Shown here: piece by piece, positions 1 to 10,429 of the stretch
Position numbering within the stretch: the first letter of the stretch is position 1
Layout of the letters: every line of letters starts with the position of its first letter
Assembly: GCA_028622995.1 (NCBI GenBank)
Contig: JAJQJQ010000074.1
Coordinates: 62,001-126,000 of the forward strand
From: Panagrolaimus kolymaensis
Taxonomy: Eukaryota > Nematoda > Chromadorea > Rhabditida > Panagrolaimidae
Direction of reading: 5' to 3'
Length of the DNA stretch: 64,000 bases
Program-made: the position numbers and the translations under genes
The notes under the pieces: generated by a model
What the model was told of the DNA's origin: nothing
The model's database searches: none
The model's input: only the letters and a program-made list of their open reading frames with translations

Positions 1-1084
1 TTTATCTTTTTATAAATATATTTTCTTTATAAATTTTTTTGTTGGTCCCTCCATCTCTTTCTAAACGAAAGAAAAAAAATTTGACTATAAAAATTGCTTT
101 TTTACTTTATTTTTTCTTCTAAGAAATTATATTTCTTCATAAAGAGCTTTGTTTAATTTTAATAATATATATTTAATGGCATAAGCATAAAACAAAGAAA
201 TTGCCACTTTTATGAAACAATGCATGTAATAATTATTCAAATTAGTTTTCCCGAGAAGAATAATAATAATAACTGCATTCTCAATTCGTGAGAAACACAC
301 GCAAGAATTCTAAGAATCTTGGAAGTAGATTTTTTTGTAACATATGGTTTTTATAATTTGAATTTTCAGAGATGTCTTTTTTAAAAATGTTCCCTTTTTT
401 GTCTGTGTTTTTGCGTCAATTTCTTCGAAAACAAATTGAAAGGTTATCATAAATTTTAAATGAATTTTTTTTTCAATTTTTAAATTCATCTGTAATTTTT
501 CCCAAAAAATAAAATAATGGAATATTTAATGAAAGATGGTAAACCACATTTTCTTGAAAACGAGAAAAAAACAAACATCTGTTTTAATAAGAAATTGCTT
601 TATTGGCGGGTACAAATGTTTAAAAACAGAAATATCCATTTGTTTCCTAAAATAAAAGTGTCCAACATTAAAACTCACATTTTTTGGTGACTTTTAAAGC
701 TTATCATGAAAGCAAAAAAAAAAACAATAAGAAAAAAGAAGACTTTTTAAAATAAATTTCTTAAAAAGTTTTTTAATTTAACGGAGGCTTAAAATTTGCA
801 TATAGAAAATTACCAAACACCAAAAAAACTTGTTTTTTATGATTCATAAAAAAAATATTCTGTTCTCTCGAAAGAGTGGAAGTTGATCAACAATTGCATT
901 TCACTTCTCATTTTTTTTGTCGAAACAAAAATAAAACTTGTTTTAAACTAAACTCTCGCAAACTCATTAGCATATTATGCAATTTGTTTCCAGAATGTTT
1001 TATAAAAAGCTCAAAAACAATAATGGTTCGAAAACTAGTATAAAAAGTTTTTGTTATTTTTCTAAACCAAAAATTTCTAAATTT
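1..1084. other. Intergenic AT-rich DNA upstream of lipase
   Basis: No coding segment with splice signals or family resemblance is visible. Positions 146-180 carry one copy of a short dispersed motif (GCTTTGTTTAATTTTAATAA followed by TATATATTTAA) that recurs near 24.6, 32.6, 35.05 and 35.25 kb. Confidence 0.5.
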
Positions 1085-2383
1085 ATGAAACAAAATTATT
1101 TTATTATTCTACTTTGTTTTTCGATATTTTTGTCAGCGTTCGCAAGTTTTTCGTTGCATTTTAATAATTTCTTAACCCTTCGATATGGCGCCGATGCTCA
1201 ACGAAGGCTTGAACGCACAGATATGTCATTTGGAATTTTGAGTAGTTTTGGTGGAAAAATATTCGAGACTGATTTAATTCAAAAAGATGTAAGCCCATTT
1301 TATTTATTTTTATTTTTTGATTCCTGAAATAAAAGTTTTTAGCCAATTATTTTTGTTAATGCTCTTGGTTGTCGAGCTGGAAGCTTTTTAGCAAATTATT
1401 TTCATTATTTGTTAAAAGGATATAGCGCTGCTGAAATGTATGCTACAACTTGGGGTGATGGAGGCATAACTCCTGGATGTTTGAAAACTCTCGCTTGCGA
1501 TGATGTGAAACAAGTAACACATATTTGCCAAAGGAATATTAATTTCATTGGCAAAAAAAATTTTAAAAAACTTCCAAAGTTGAATTTAAATAATTTTTTC
1601 AAAGCTTTTATATACCATTTCAAAAAAAATAGCATTTTTTCTTTCAACAAAAAATTGTATTTATGAAAAATAGGAAAAAGCAAAAATTGCTTTTTAAATT
1701 TGCATTTTTTCATCGCTAAAAATATTCCTTTTTTAGATTCGAGCCATGATTCTCGCAGTGAATGATTATACAAATCGAAGCATTGATATTATTGCATCTT
1801 CAGAAGGTTCAGCAATAGCTCGAAAAGCAATTTTAGGTGGAATTTGTGTCGACACCAAAGAATCTCTAGGGCCACCTTTGACTCCATTAATTGATACTTT
1901 TGTTAGTGTTGGAGGAATGAATTATGGAAGAGAAAATTGTAATCCCCAACTTGGAGGCTGCAATTTAAATAATGGAATGAATTGTTCTTCTGAATTTATG
2001 GTAAGAAACTTACTAAAAAAATTAAGTATTGGTTCTCGAATCAAAAATTTATTTTTCTCTTTCTCTCGAAGCGACAATTTTTTTATTTCGAAGCTAAACT
2101 TTTATTTTTAATTTTTTAGCGAGAAATAAATAATCAAACTGAGCGATACGAAGGAACTTATTCATATTATATTTATTCTGAAAATGATTATGTTATTGGT
2201 CGAAATTGTTGTAATAATACCACTTGCACAGAACTCAAAAATGCCAATGGTTCATCAAAACAAATTATGCCACATTCAGAATTATTTGGATTAACAAAAG
2301 ATATTCACCTTGAAATGATCCAATTTCATTCAAATACAACTTTATCTGCTTCGCCTTTATCAAATGCTTTGTTTAGATTTTAA
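1085..2383 (+). CDS. Secreted class 2 lipase (EstA/LIPS-like alpha/beta hydrolase)
   Basis: Four exons (1085-1288, 1343-1513, 1737-2000, 2120-2383) join in frame to 300 residues, close to the usual length of nematode lips proteins. All introns are GT-AG and phase 0. The start at 1085 was chosen over the in-frame ATG at 977 because it begins directly with a hydrophobic signal peptide (MKQNYFIILLCFSIFL). Family marks include LRYGADAQ near the mature N-terminus, TWGDGG in exon 2, the nucleophile elbow ASSEGSAIARKAILGG in exon 3, and Cys-rich NYGRENC and GGCNLNNGMNC segments. The elbow reads A-S-S-E-G, so the usual first Gly is Ala while the Ser is kept. A secreted lipid-hydrolysing role follows from the family. 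The last exon has a partial copy at 6221-6301. The family call is firm; substrate is unknown. Confidence 0.85.
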
Positions 2384-2812
2384 CGATGTAAATAACTGAT
2401 TGTTTTTTTTTTGATGATTGGCCCATAAATTCGAAACGAAAAAAAAAATTTTTTTTAGGAAAAAAGAAATTTTGTCGCACTTTTTTTTTCTCAATTTTTT
2501 TATATATTTTGACTGACACGAGGGCCAAAATTATCCTTTCCTCAAAAAAAAAAGTAAATGATGAGTGAATAATAGAGGTCTGAGAATTTCCCCTGCAAGC
2601 ACAGTTTTACTCTTCAAAAATTTGACATTTTTTTTTGCACACACAAAAGCATTCAAAGAGAAAAAAAACGAACCACATTCATTGTTGAGAAACAATCTTT
2701 TGAAAATTGTCTTGTTTTTTTGGTAATAAAGCAAAAATTTCCATTTTCCATTTTAACCAAAAAAAAAATGGACGGAACAGTTAAATTTAATGGAACTAAT
2801 ACCATAGAACAG

Positions 2813-4039
2813 AACTTTCTGTTTCAAAATCTATTCTGAAATTTATTTTGAATAATGCCAATGCCGAAATTAGGCAAAAATTATATCGAACCTGTAAATA
2901 TTTTTATTCCAAAATTCCATATTTTATTGTGGATACAATTAATTTCGATGAGGTTCAACGAAGATTTGAGATTGAAAAATTTGATGATTGCTTGCTTAGT
3001 TATGTCTATGTTGATATGGACAATAGTTATTTGGATGTAATAAAAAATATTTGGATCACCCAAAAAATCACAACCAGCTGGTTTACATTTTATTACCGCA
3101 AAATGCTTTCCAAAATTATTCGTTGTGATGCATTTGAAATTTCCATTATGGGTATGGAATTTTTACTTAAAGAATTTAAAATTTTTGTTGGATCAAAAAA
3201 TTTAAAATCCGTTAACTTTGTTTATATTTATGTTTATTTGAATGATGAAAATGGAAAAATCCCTGATTTTGATTCATATAGTGGTTCAAAGGAGTCTTGG
3301 AACAAAAATAAAGGGTTAGATCGAAATTTAACTTTTATGATTAAAATAACACAAATTTTTGTAGATCTAAAATCCCACTTGAAGATATGTTAACTTTGTT
3401 ATCACATGTTGAAAGCCTTAGGTTTGTTAACATTTTTTTTTCAAGGTTGATCAATTCAAAGAAGTTTTTACATCAGGAAAAATTTAATTACGTTTTAAAA
3501 TCAAAGTCAGTAATACGTAGTATTGCATCTTTAAGAAATACAATTTATCAAAAAAATTGGGGGTTTTCGCGTTGAGACTTGAAAAATAAAATTTTTAAAA
3601 GCCAATGTGTCAAACAGTCAAATAAAAAATAATTCAAATCATAAAAGTTTTTTTTTCAGAATTCACAAATGTTGGATTACTCCATTAACATTGCAAAAAA
3701 TACTTTTAATACCATGGAAAGTCAAAATTAGAAAATTTTTTCTTGAACGAATAAAAGGTTTCATTAATGATAATCTCATTTATAAATTTATAGAAGTAAG
3801 TTATATTTCGTATTTTATACAAAATTTTAAAATTGCCTATTTTTATATTCATAGCTTTTTTTCTTTAGAAAAATGTATTCCCTGGAACTGAAATCAAAAT
3901 CACATTTAAATATAAATATATGGGTCAATTCCCTCAAATTTTTAAGAAAAATTTTAATAATAAAATCGAATTAAATGGAAATAAATGGTCAAAACTTGAT
4001 TGCTGTTTTGAAGAAAGCCAAGACTACAGTAAATTATAA
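2813..4039 (+). pseudogene. F-box-like family gene A, probably decayed
   Basis: A coding-like tract starts near 2813 with a weak F-box look (LSVSKSILKFIL then RQKLYRTCKYFY) and stays open to about 3390. The reading then shifts to a frame around 3376-3446 (LEDMLTLLSHVESLRF). Two clean 3' exons follow: 3660-3795 (KCWITPLTLQKILLIPWK) and 3869-4039, ending at TAA. The whole resembles gene B at 4.8-6.2 kb segment by segment: R.KL...CKYFY, then I.RCDA.EI, then a shared .L..LL.PWK..I exon. No convincing ATG with an open frame into the F-box part was found, and the middle does not splice cleanly, so this is either a pseudogene or contains sequence errors. If intact it would be a substrate adaptor of an SCF-type ubiquitin ligase, but that is inference from weak similarity. 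Confidence 0.45.
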
Positions 4040-4084
4040 AAATTTTCAATAGTATCCCCAAAATTTAATAGAATTTTTTTTTTA

Positions 4085-4795
4085 GTGAAACTATAATGCG
4101 CGACAAGCTGCGCATTACTTTGCAAAACTTTATTTCAATTTAAAAGTGTTTTTTTCTCTTTTACTCATTCTTTGAAGTTGTCACTTTGATTGATCAATTA
4201 ATTTAAAAGTTAAAATCTAAAAGTGCCAAAGAGTCAAAAGCTAAAAGACATTAACGTCAATCAAGAACAAAGCCACTATCGTCAACAATCACACCAGGCA
4301 CGCAAAAGCTTCATCAGACTGTTTTTTATGAACATATACAGTTTATTTTAGGAGCTATGGCTTGATGAATGATACCGGCATTGCTTGATCATGCTGACAA
4401 GTACAAAGGCTAGCAGCCACAAGGAAGCATGATCAAACAGAAAATAACAAAAGAATGTTCTAGGTCAAAGGTAAATACTTTGATTAAGGTATTCTGAAGT
4501 TGTTGCAAAGGCGGAGTTTTGAACATCCTTGAAAAGATAAGCTTCGGCTTCATACCTATATAAACCCCGAAGGAAAATGCAAAGTTATTCTCAAGAATGG
4601 CTTAAAAGAAAAGTCAAAGCTGGAATGGCTAGCTCGCAAGGGCTAAGCCTAAAGTCGTGGTCTCTCATATCTCTCTTCTCTTATTCTTTAGCTGTATTAG
4701 GATGCCTTTATGATTTGAGTAATGAATAAATTATAATTTATAACTTAACCGTAGGAACCGAGGGGAACGTGATAACATATACCGCTACACATACA
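4085..4795 (+). mobile_element. LTR-like or other inserted block between the two F-box-like genes
   Basis: This block has visibly higher GC and fewer homopolymers than its surroundings and no coding content. It holds a promoter-like CTATATAAACC near 4556, a polyadenylation-like AATAAA near 4726, and a 3' end GGGGAACGTGATAACA at about 4762-4777. That order (TATA, then AATAAA, then a TAACA end) is what a solo LTR would look like, with a possible TGTCAC start at 4179. I could not find a matching target-site duplication, so the limits are uncertain. A short inverted repeat TAATGCGC/GCGCATTA sits near 4094-4117. Confidence 0.3.
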
Positions 4796-4804
4796 CGATT
4801 CATG

Positions 4805-6223
4805 CCCAAAATGATATAGCCAAAAGCTCTTCATTTTACAAAACAATCTTTAAAAAAGTTACAACTTGATGGAATTGGTGAAAATTTGAAAAAAGTTTGT
4901 AAAAACTTTGCAAACAAATTTTTTACAAAATCCAAAAAAAAAATTATCATCCACAAAATTTTCCATTTCATCCTCCTTTTTTAAATTATTTAATTAAAAA
5001 TGCAAATGGTCAAGTTGTAAGAAAATTACAAAAATTATGCAAATATTTTTATAAAAAACTGCAGTCTTTTGTTATTATTGACGAAATTACATTAAAACGT
5101 CATCGAACAACTCAAACAGTTAAAATTGAAAATCAAACTTATGACATTAGCGAAGTCGTAAATTCAAAAACATATCAAATTTATTTAAAACTTTTTAAAA
5201 ACAAAAAAGTTTTTATCACTGAAAAACTTTATTTTTATTTTTATGATATTCAACCATTAATTTCAAAAATAGCTCGATGCGATGCTTCAGAAATTTGGTT
5301 GGAAATAAAAAAATGGATTACACTTGAAGATTTGAAAATTTTAACATCATCTAAAAAAGTTTTAAAATGGCATTCAGAATTTTCGGAAGGAGAAAAAATA
5401 CCGGTGGAAATTTTTTTGTTTCATCTCGAAAATGCTAAAGAAATTAGGTTTGATTTATTTATTTTTTTGAAAAATTTTTTTCCAACAATAAATGAAAAAT
5501 CCTTTTTCTTGAGGGTTTTCATTTCTTGCTTTTTTTCAAGATAAATTACCATGAGGCGGAAAGTACGCATTGATAACAAAAAGAAAATAAAGTAAAAATG
5601 TTAAGAAATTCCCATAATTTTATTATTTTTATAAAATTTTCATCAATTTTTTTTTTAATTTTTTGAAAAAGATAGGAAAAGATTTGATAGAATACTCCTT
5701 TATTCCTTTTTTTACATTTGTGTATAATTAATTACTTAGAGAAAAAAAGGCTATGACGATGATGCTGTTAAAAAAAACATATTTTTTACTTCCTCAAATT
5801 TATACATAATATGCAATTATATAACTTTTATAAATTTCATATTTATTTTTTCGGTGAAATCTATAATATTTTTTCAGCTTGCAGCCATGTTATTTTACGC
5901 TAGAATCTATGACTAAACTTCTCTTATTTCCATGGAAACGAAACATTCAACGACTTATTTTGAGATTAATTGATTTTCAAATAACTGCTGATTCTTTTTA
6001 TGAATTTTTCGAAGTATCTTTTATCCCATATTTTTTCATACAAATTTTAAATTTTTAGAAAGCTATGGCTCCAAGAAGCTTCGTTGAATTATGTTTTTGT
6101 GGATCTCTAGATTTTGAAGATTATTACAAAAAATTTAAAACAGCCTTCAAAGCCAAAATTAATGAACGGAAACCAAAAAAAGAAAAACCTACTTTGAAAA
6201 TATGGAAATATGAGGGGCATTGA
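4805..6223 (+). pseudogene. F-box-like family gene B, partial or decayed
   Basis: The tract 4970-5540 encodes a protein like gene A: LNYLIKNANGQVVRKLQKL, CKYFYKKLQSF, then ISKIARCDASEIW. Two well-formed 3' exons follow: 5878-6013 (TKLLLFPWKRNIQRLILRL, matching the PWK exon of gene A) and 6059-6223. The upstream part (4858-4970) also reads as protein but has a frame change around 4970. The 5' exon is unclear and there is no obvious coding link between 5544 and 5878. The terminal TGA at 6221 lies at the first bases of a segment copied from the lipase gene, so the present C-terminus may be a by-product of that insertion. Confidence 0.42.
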
Positions 6224-6301
6224 AATGATTCAATTTCATTCAAATACAACTTTATCCACATTGCCTTTTCGGCGTTGTCAAATGCTTTGTTTAGATTTTT
6301 A
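6221..6301 (+). pseudogene. Copied fragment of the lipase last exon
   Basis: Starting at TGAAATGATTCAATTTCATT, this piece is nearly identical to lipase positions 2311-2382, through ACAACTTTATC to AAATGCTTTGTTTAGATTTT. Relative to the lipase it has a short insertion in the middle (GTTG near 6274). It fuses directly to the 3' end of F-box-like gene B. It is too short to encode anything by itself. Confidence 0.8.
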
Positions 6302-7037
6302 TTATGATTGCAATTTTTTATATTCAAATTTTCCTTTGTTTTTGTTGTTGTTGTATAAATATATTTTTCTTCGTGTCTTAGAAAAGCGATTAATTTATTT
6401 TAAATGAACAAAATAAGCAAGTAAGCAAAGAGATGAAAGAAAAGAAAACTGAAAAGCGGCAATTCATTTAATTTTGCTTTAAAAATGCGCTGCTGCGAAA
6501 AATATATCCAATATTTATTGAAAAAATAATGATGAAAGCAATATTTTTATTTAAGATTTTAAAACTTTTTTGTTTATTTGAGAAATTGATAAAGTTTTAG
6601 CATGAATAAAAAGGCTCGAAAATCTTGCACAAAGATTGGTTTTTAAGCTTTTTAGAATTTTCAAAAAATGGTAACAAAACATCAATATTAAATGGTATAA
6701 ATCGCGTTATTAAAGCATCTTTTTTTCTTTTTTGAAGAAAAGTTTAGAAATTCAAATTGAATCGAAGACAGTCGATAATACAAAGCACCAAAGTTGAAAA
6801 AGAAGAACGTAACAATAATTGGCATAATTCAAAGAAAATAATAATTAAGGATAAAATGGTAAAAAGGCAGCGCATTTTACAAAACAAAGGAGATAAAAGT
6901 TGCATAAAAAGAATGAAGCAATATATAAAAAAAACCATTTTTCCTATTTCACCCATTTTCCACCAGCATGAAATCCAATAAAAGCACCAATGAGAAGTTC
7001 AGAAATAGCACCAAGAAGAGAAGTTCAGCGGCGAAAT

Positions 7038-7077
7038 GGGTTCTGCTGTGACCCTTTTAAGGGTCACAACAGAACCC
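7038..7077. repeat. Inverted repeat spanning the stop codon of the first Cys-rich peptide gene
   Basis: Arms of 17 bp (7038-7054 and 7061-7077) with one mismatch flank a 6-base loop TTTTAA that contains the TAA stop read on the minus strand. One arm encodes the terminal GFCCDP of the peptide and the other lies in the 3' UTR. A paralogous gene at 14.7 kb has the same arrangement. Confidence 0.85.
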
Positions 7078-7418
7078 AACAGGAAGTTGTTTACAGCAAA
7101 TGCATGAACCAGTGGGGCAATTGCAACAAATATAAGGGTTGCCATGCCCGGTCTAAAAAACAAAATTATAAAAAAACTTTAAATATGTATTGTATTTTAA
7201 AAAAAAGCAAATTAATGATTATTTAATTTACTTGAGGGAGCATAAGATGGAGGAGGGAGCCTGAATGGGTCTAAAAAGCCAGCATGTTTAATAGTTTTTA
7301 AAATATTATTTAATAAAATTTTTATATTGGGTTTTTAAAAATAGTTTACCTCATTCAAAGCATGAGCGGCAGCAACGAAGAGGAAAAAAACAAGAAGAAA
7401 ACCAACAGCAAGCTTCAT
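7057..7418 (-). CDS. Small secreted Cys-rich peptide (CC-C-C-CC-CC family), member 1
   Basis: Three exons on the minus strand (7418-7350, 7270-7232, 7152-7057), all joined in phase 0 with GTAAA donors and TTTTTAG acceptors, give 67 residues. Residues 1-20 are a signal peptide (MKLAVGFLLVFFLFVAAAHA). The short middle exon gives THSGSLLHLMLPQ. The last exon ends YICCNCPTGSCICCKQLPVG then FCCDP. The eight cysteines follow CC-x-C-x4-C-x-CC-x7-CC. I do not recognise the family. Members at 14.2 and 29.6-30.3 kb share the signal-peptide start MKL and the Cys module, which supports this as a real gene. Secretion is inferred from the signal peptide; function is unknown. Confidence 0.72.
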
Positions 7419-9238
7419 GTTTAAATATAAGGCGACTTGAGAATGATGGAAATGGGGAAGATTTAAAAAAAGGATTTTTTGTTTCACTTGAATACCAAGT
7501 AATAAAAATCAAAGCTAATGAAATTCAAGTTGTTTAAAAAAATTCCAACCAAAAGTTTGACAATGAATATGAAGAAGATTAAAATGTGAATAATGAAGGG
7601 AATTTGAATGGTAAAGTTTATGAATTTTTCAAGAAATGAGAATCTGCAAAAAAAAATGTAGAAAAGCGATGTAACACAAATTTTAAATAAAGCGAATGGA
7701 TAAAAGTTTTAACATCACGATAAAAAAAAAAAAAAAAAACGCCAACTAACAAACATATTTAAATCAAGTAATGGGAAGCTAATGAGATCTTCAAACCGAA
7801 AATAAAAGCGGCAACTTTTTTTGAAAAACTTAAAGCTTCTTTTTTTTCTTCATTGTTTCAGTCTTGCATAGAGTCAGTCACAAACGGAAAAAGGATGAGA
7901 GAAGTAAAAAAGTTATCAACAGACTTTTCAAAAAAGAAAAACGTTTGTCGCATTCATTTTTAATTTAACTATCACTTACGTTTTTTTAAAGCTTTGAGTA
8001 AGCTTTTTTGCCAGTGACATTTTTTTCTCTTTGATTAATTATTTCACTTACATTTTTTAAATTTATTCAGCGATCACCTTTTCTCTTATCCTTTAACAAT
8101 TTTTTTGTTTCTCTTTTTACTGACATCTGCTTTTTATAACAATCAAAAAAGTTTTTGACTTTCACGTTATTTTTGCTGTCTTTTGAATGAATGTACATAA
8201 TAAACGAGAAAACAAAAAAGCATAGTTTATTCTTAAATAACGAATGTCTAGCATTATTGAAGATGAAACGCAAATTAAAAAAGATTTCTAATAAAAAAGA
8301 AGATTAAATCTTCAAGTTCTCAACGTTACTTAAGAAAAGTATAGCACAACATTCCAGTTTAAAAAAACTTATATTTTTGTTTTGCTTTTAAAGTGTCCAA
8401 AATACTTCATACCTAGCCAAAAAAAATTATTCCTAAATTATAAACATCATATTTACAACTATTGATGCATAGATATTCTATTATTCTAATTTTGTTGGGT
8501 CAGCCATTATTAGTTGATGCATAATATAATAAGAGAAACATTTAAACTTACTTCATTAGCGCATTTTTTGTTTGTTTGAGGAATTGTCAATGGAAAGTGG
8601 TTTTTTTCTAGAGACTTGTCCATCTTTGCATGAGTTTTTAGCATTTCGATAAGCTAAATAAAAACATAAAGTTATAAAAAAACGATTCAAACGAAAAACA
8701 AATAAAGAAGGTATTAAAAAACTTTTTTGAATCGAATTGTAAAGTATAAAAAAAAGGTAGCGCGCCCAACGGAACTATGGTGTGGTTAATGCTAATAATA
8801 ATTTTGTTAATCATCAATGGGTATCAGCAGTGATGGTTTGGCATAAAAACTTGCGTGAGCTGCTTAGCCATAACAGAATTAACAAAAGAATTCAGAAATT
8901 TATTTGCTTTGACATAATAGCCACTCACCCGTAAATGATTATGAAACTATCCTTAAAGCCTACTAATAGATACTCAGCATTTTCTTCCAAATTTTTTGAT
9001 CTTAAAAATACTAATATTTTAAAACACTAAGCATTTGGCTTATAAGAGTAAGGGGCGCTGGATAACTTTATTTGATTAAAATCTTGCATTACCTAATGAA
9101 ACAGGTGTTTTTGGCGAATTCATATTAAATTTTTTCTCAGACCGTGATATAGAAAAATCTACCTTTAGTTTAGCATTTAAGTCTTTCTTAAAACATTTTA
9201 AAATTTAATTTTTGTTAAAGAATTTTGTGAGTTAAATA
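7419..9238. other. Intergenic AT-rich DNA
   Basis: Nothing convincing is visible. A minus-strand segment at 8544-8655 has acceptor-like and donor-like ends and stays open, but it has no partner exons and no recognisable product. Confidence 0.4.
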
Positions 9239-10429
9239 ATGTCACAAGTAAATGATAACAATTACACATGTGTAGCATATATACTTGGCCCTCAAGGTAC
9301 TACCATTTACCTTGATAACTTCCGTTGTTTTTTGGCATATTTCTCTGTTTTATTATATCATATACAATTTGGTTATATTTGTATTGCTCTTTTAATTATA
9401 ATTATGTTTATTTCGATTTTTGGTGGAATAAAAGAAAATTATCGATGGTTTATCTTGAATCAAACATTTTGGGATTTGACAATAAGTTATCGGTTTATAT
9501 GTAACAACATCACTGCATTTAGTTTTTTTGGAATTAACAATTCAACATGCTTTTATAACTTTGAAATAGGATACTTAAAGAACTTTTTTGAATATTCTAT
9601 TGATACAAATTCATATTCAGCTTTGGTACTTTTTTCCTTCACCAGATTATTAGGCATATATTTTCCACAAAAATATAAAAGATTGACACAGAATCGCCGC
9701 ATATTTTATATGTTATTTATTTATAACTCTTTCATAGTTTTTACCAACATTCATTCTTTCTTTGATTATTTTGCTAGGGAAAGAAAAACTCACTTAACAG
9801 ATGAGTGTATCGAGGAAGCTGAAAGAAAAAATTCTTCAGATGTTCTTTGTCATGGCGAATTTGACGGAGATTTTCAAATGATTTTGTTTAAAATATTATT
9901 TAATATTTTCAGTTTTATTATGTTTCTTAAACCAATGCTTTGTTTACTGATTTCATTTATAGCAGCGATTTTATTAATTGTCCGCGTTGCAAAACAATTT
10001 AAATTTCAATACAAGCAAAATCATAAAGATCTTATGGCCTCTATTCGGGTTTGCATCGTTATTTTCTTACAAACTTTAGTAAATTTATTTGTATTTTTTA
10101 TTGAATGTACAAGAAATGTTCAACTTTTTTTGGCAAATACATTTTGGATAACCATTTTAACCACTAAACCTCAATGGGATATATCTGCATGTAAAAACTG
10201 CGTTTTATTCATTCTTCCTGAGTGGATTACTGGTGATTATGGTTTGGCTTATACACCAAATTTGCAAGCAATTGTGTTATTTCGAATTTTTATTGAATGC
10301 ATAATTGTTTTATTTATAATGGCTGGCTATCGTGAAAGTATTATCCGAATATTTAAAGTTTCTCGAAAAATTTTCTTAAATAAAATCGCGCCAGAAATAA
10401 CTACGGCTCCAGTATCTTCATATAGTTAA
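9239..10429 (+). CDS. Intronless 7TM chemoreceptor-like GPCR, copy 1
   Basis: A single uninterrupted frame of 396 residues runs from ATG to TAA. It has seven or so hydrophobic segments: near 36-60 (YICIALLIIIMFISIFGG), about 70-90, 125-140, 153-175, 215-250, 262-285 and 345-365. Near-identical motifs occur in the copy at 31.2 kb, including CFYNFEI, SIDTNSYSAL, DLMASIR.CIVIFLQ and RIFIECI. N-terminal NNYTC and NNSTC are possible glycosylation sites. It looks like a nematode chemosensory receptor, but I could not assign it to a named serpentine family. Lack of introns contrasts with nearly every other gene here and could mean a retroposed origin or simply a single-exon family. Confidence 0.75.
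   Translation: MSQVNDNNYTCVAYILGPQGTTIYLDNFRCFLAYFSVLLYHIQFGYICIALLIIIMFISIFGGIKENYRWFILNQTFWDLTISYRFICNNITAFSFFGINNSTCFYNFEIGYLKNFFEYSIDTNSYSALVLFSFTRLLGIYFPQKYKRLTQNRRIFYMLFIYNSFIVFTNIHSFFDYFARERKTHLTDECIEEAERKNSSDVLCHGEFDGDFQMILFKILFNIFSFIMFLKPMLCLLISFIAAILLIVRVAKQFKFQYKQNHKDLMASIRVCIVIFLQTLVNLFVFFIECTRNVQLFLANTFWITILTTKPQWDISACKNCVLFILPEWITGDYGLAYTPNLQAIVLFRIFIECIIVLFIMAGYRESIIRIFKVSRKIFLNKIAPEITTAPVSSYS

Noticed and set aside
8544..8655. Minus-strand exon-like segment with acceptor and donor
   Set aside because: Open, but without partner exons, signal peptide or family match.
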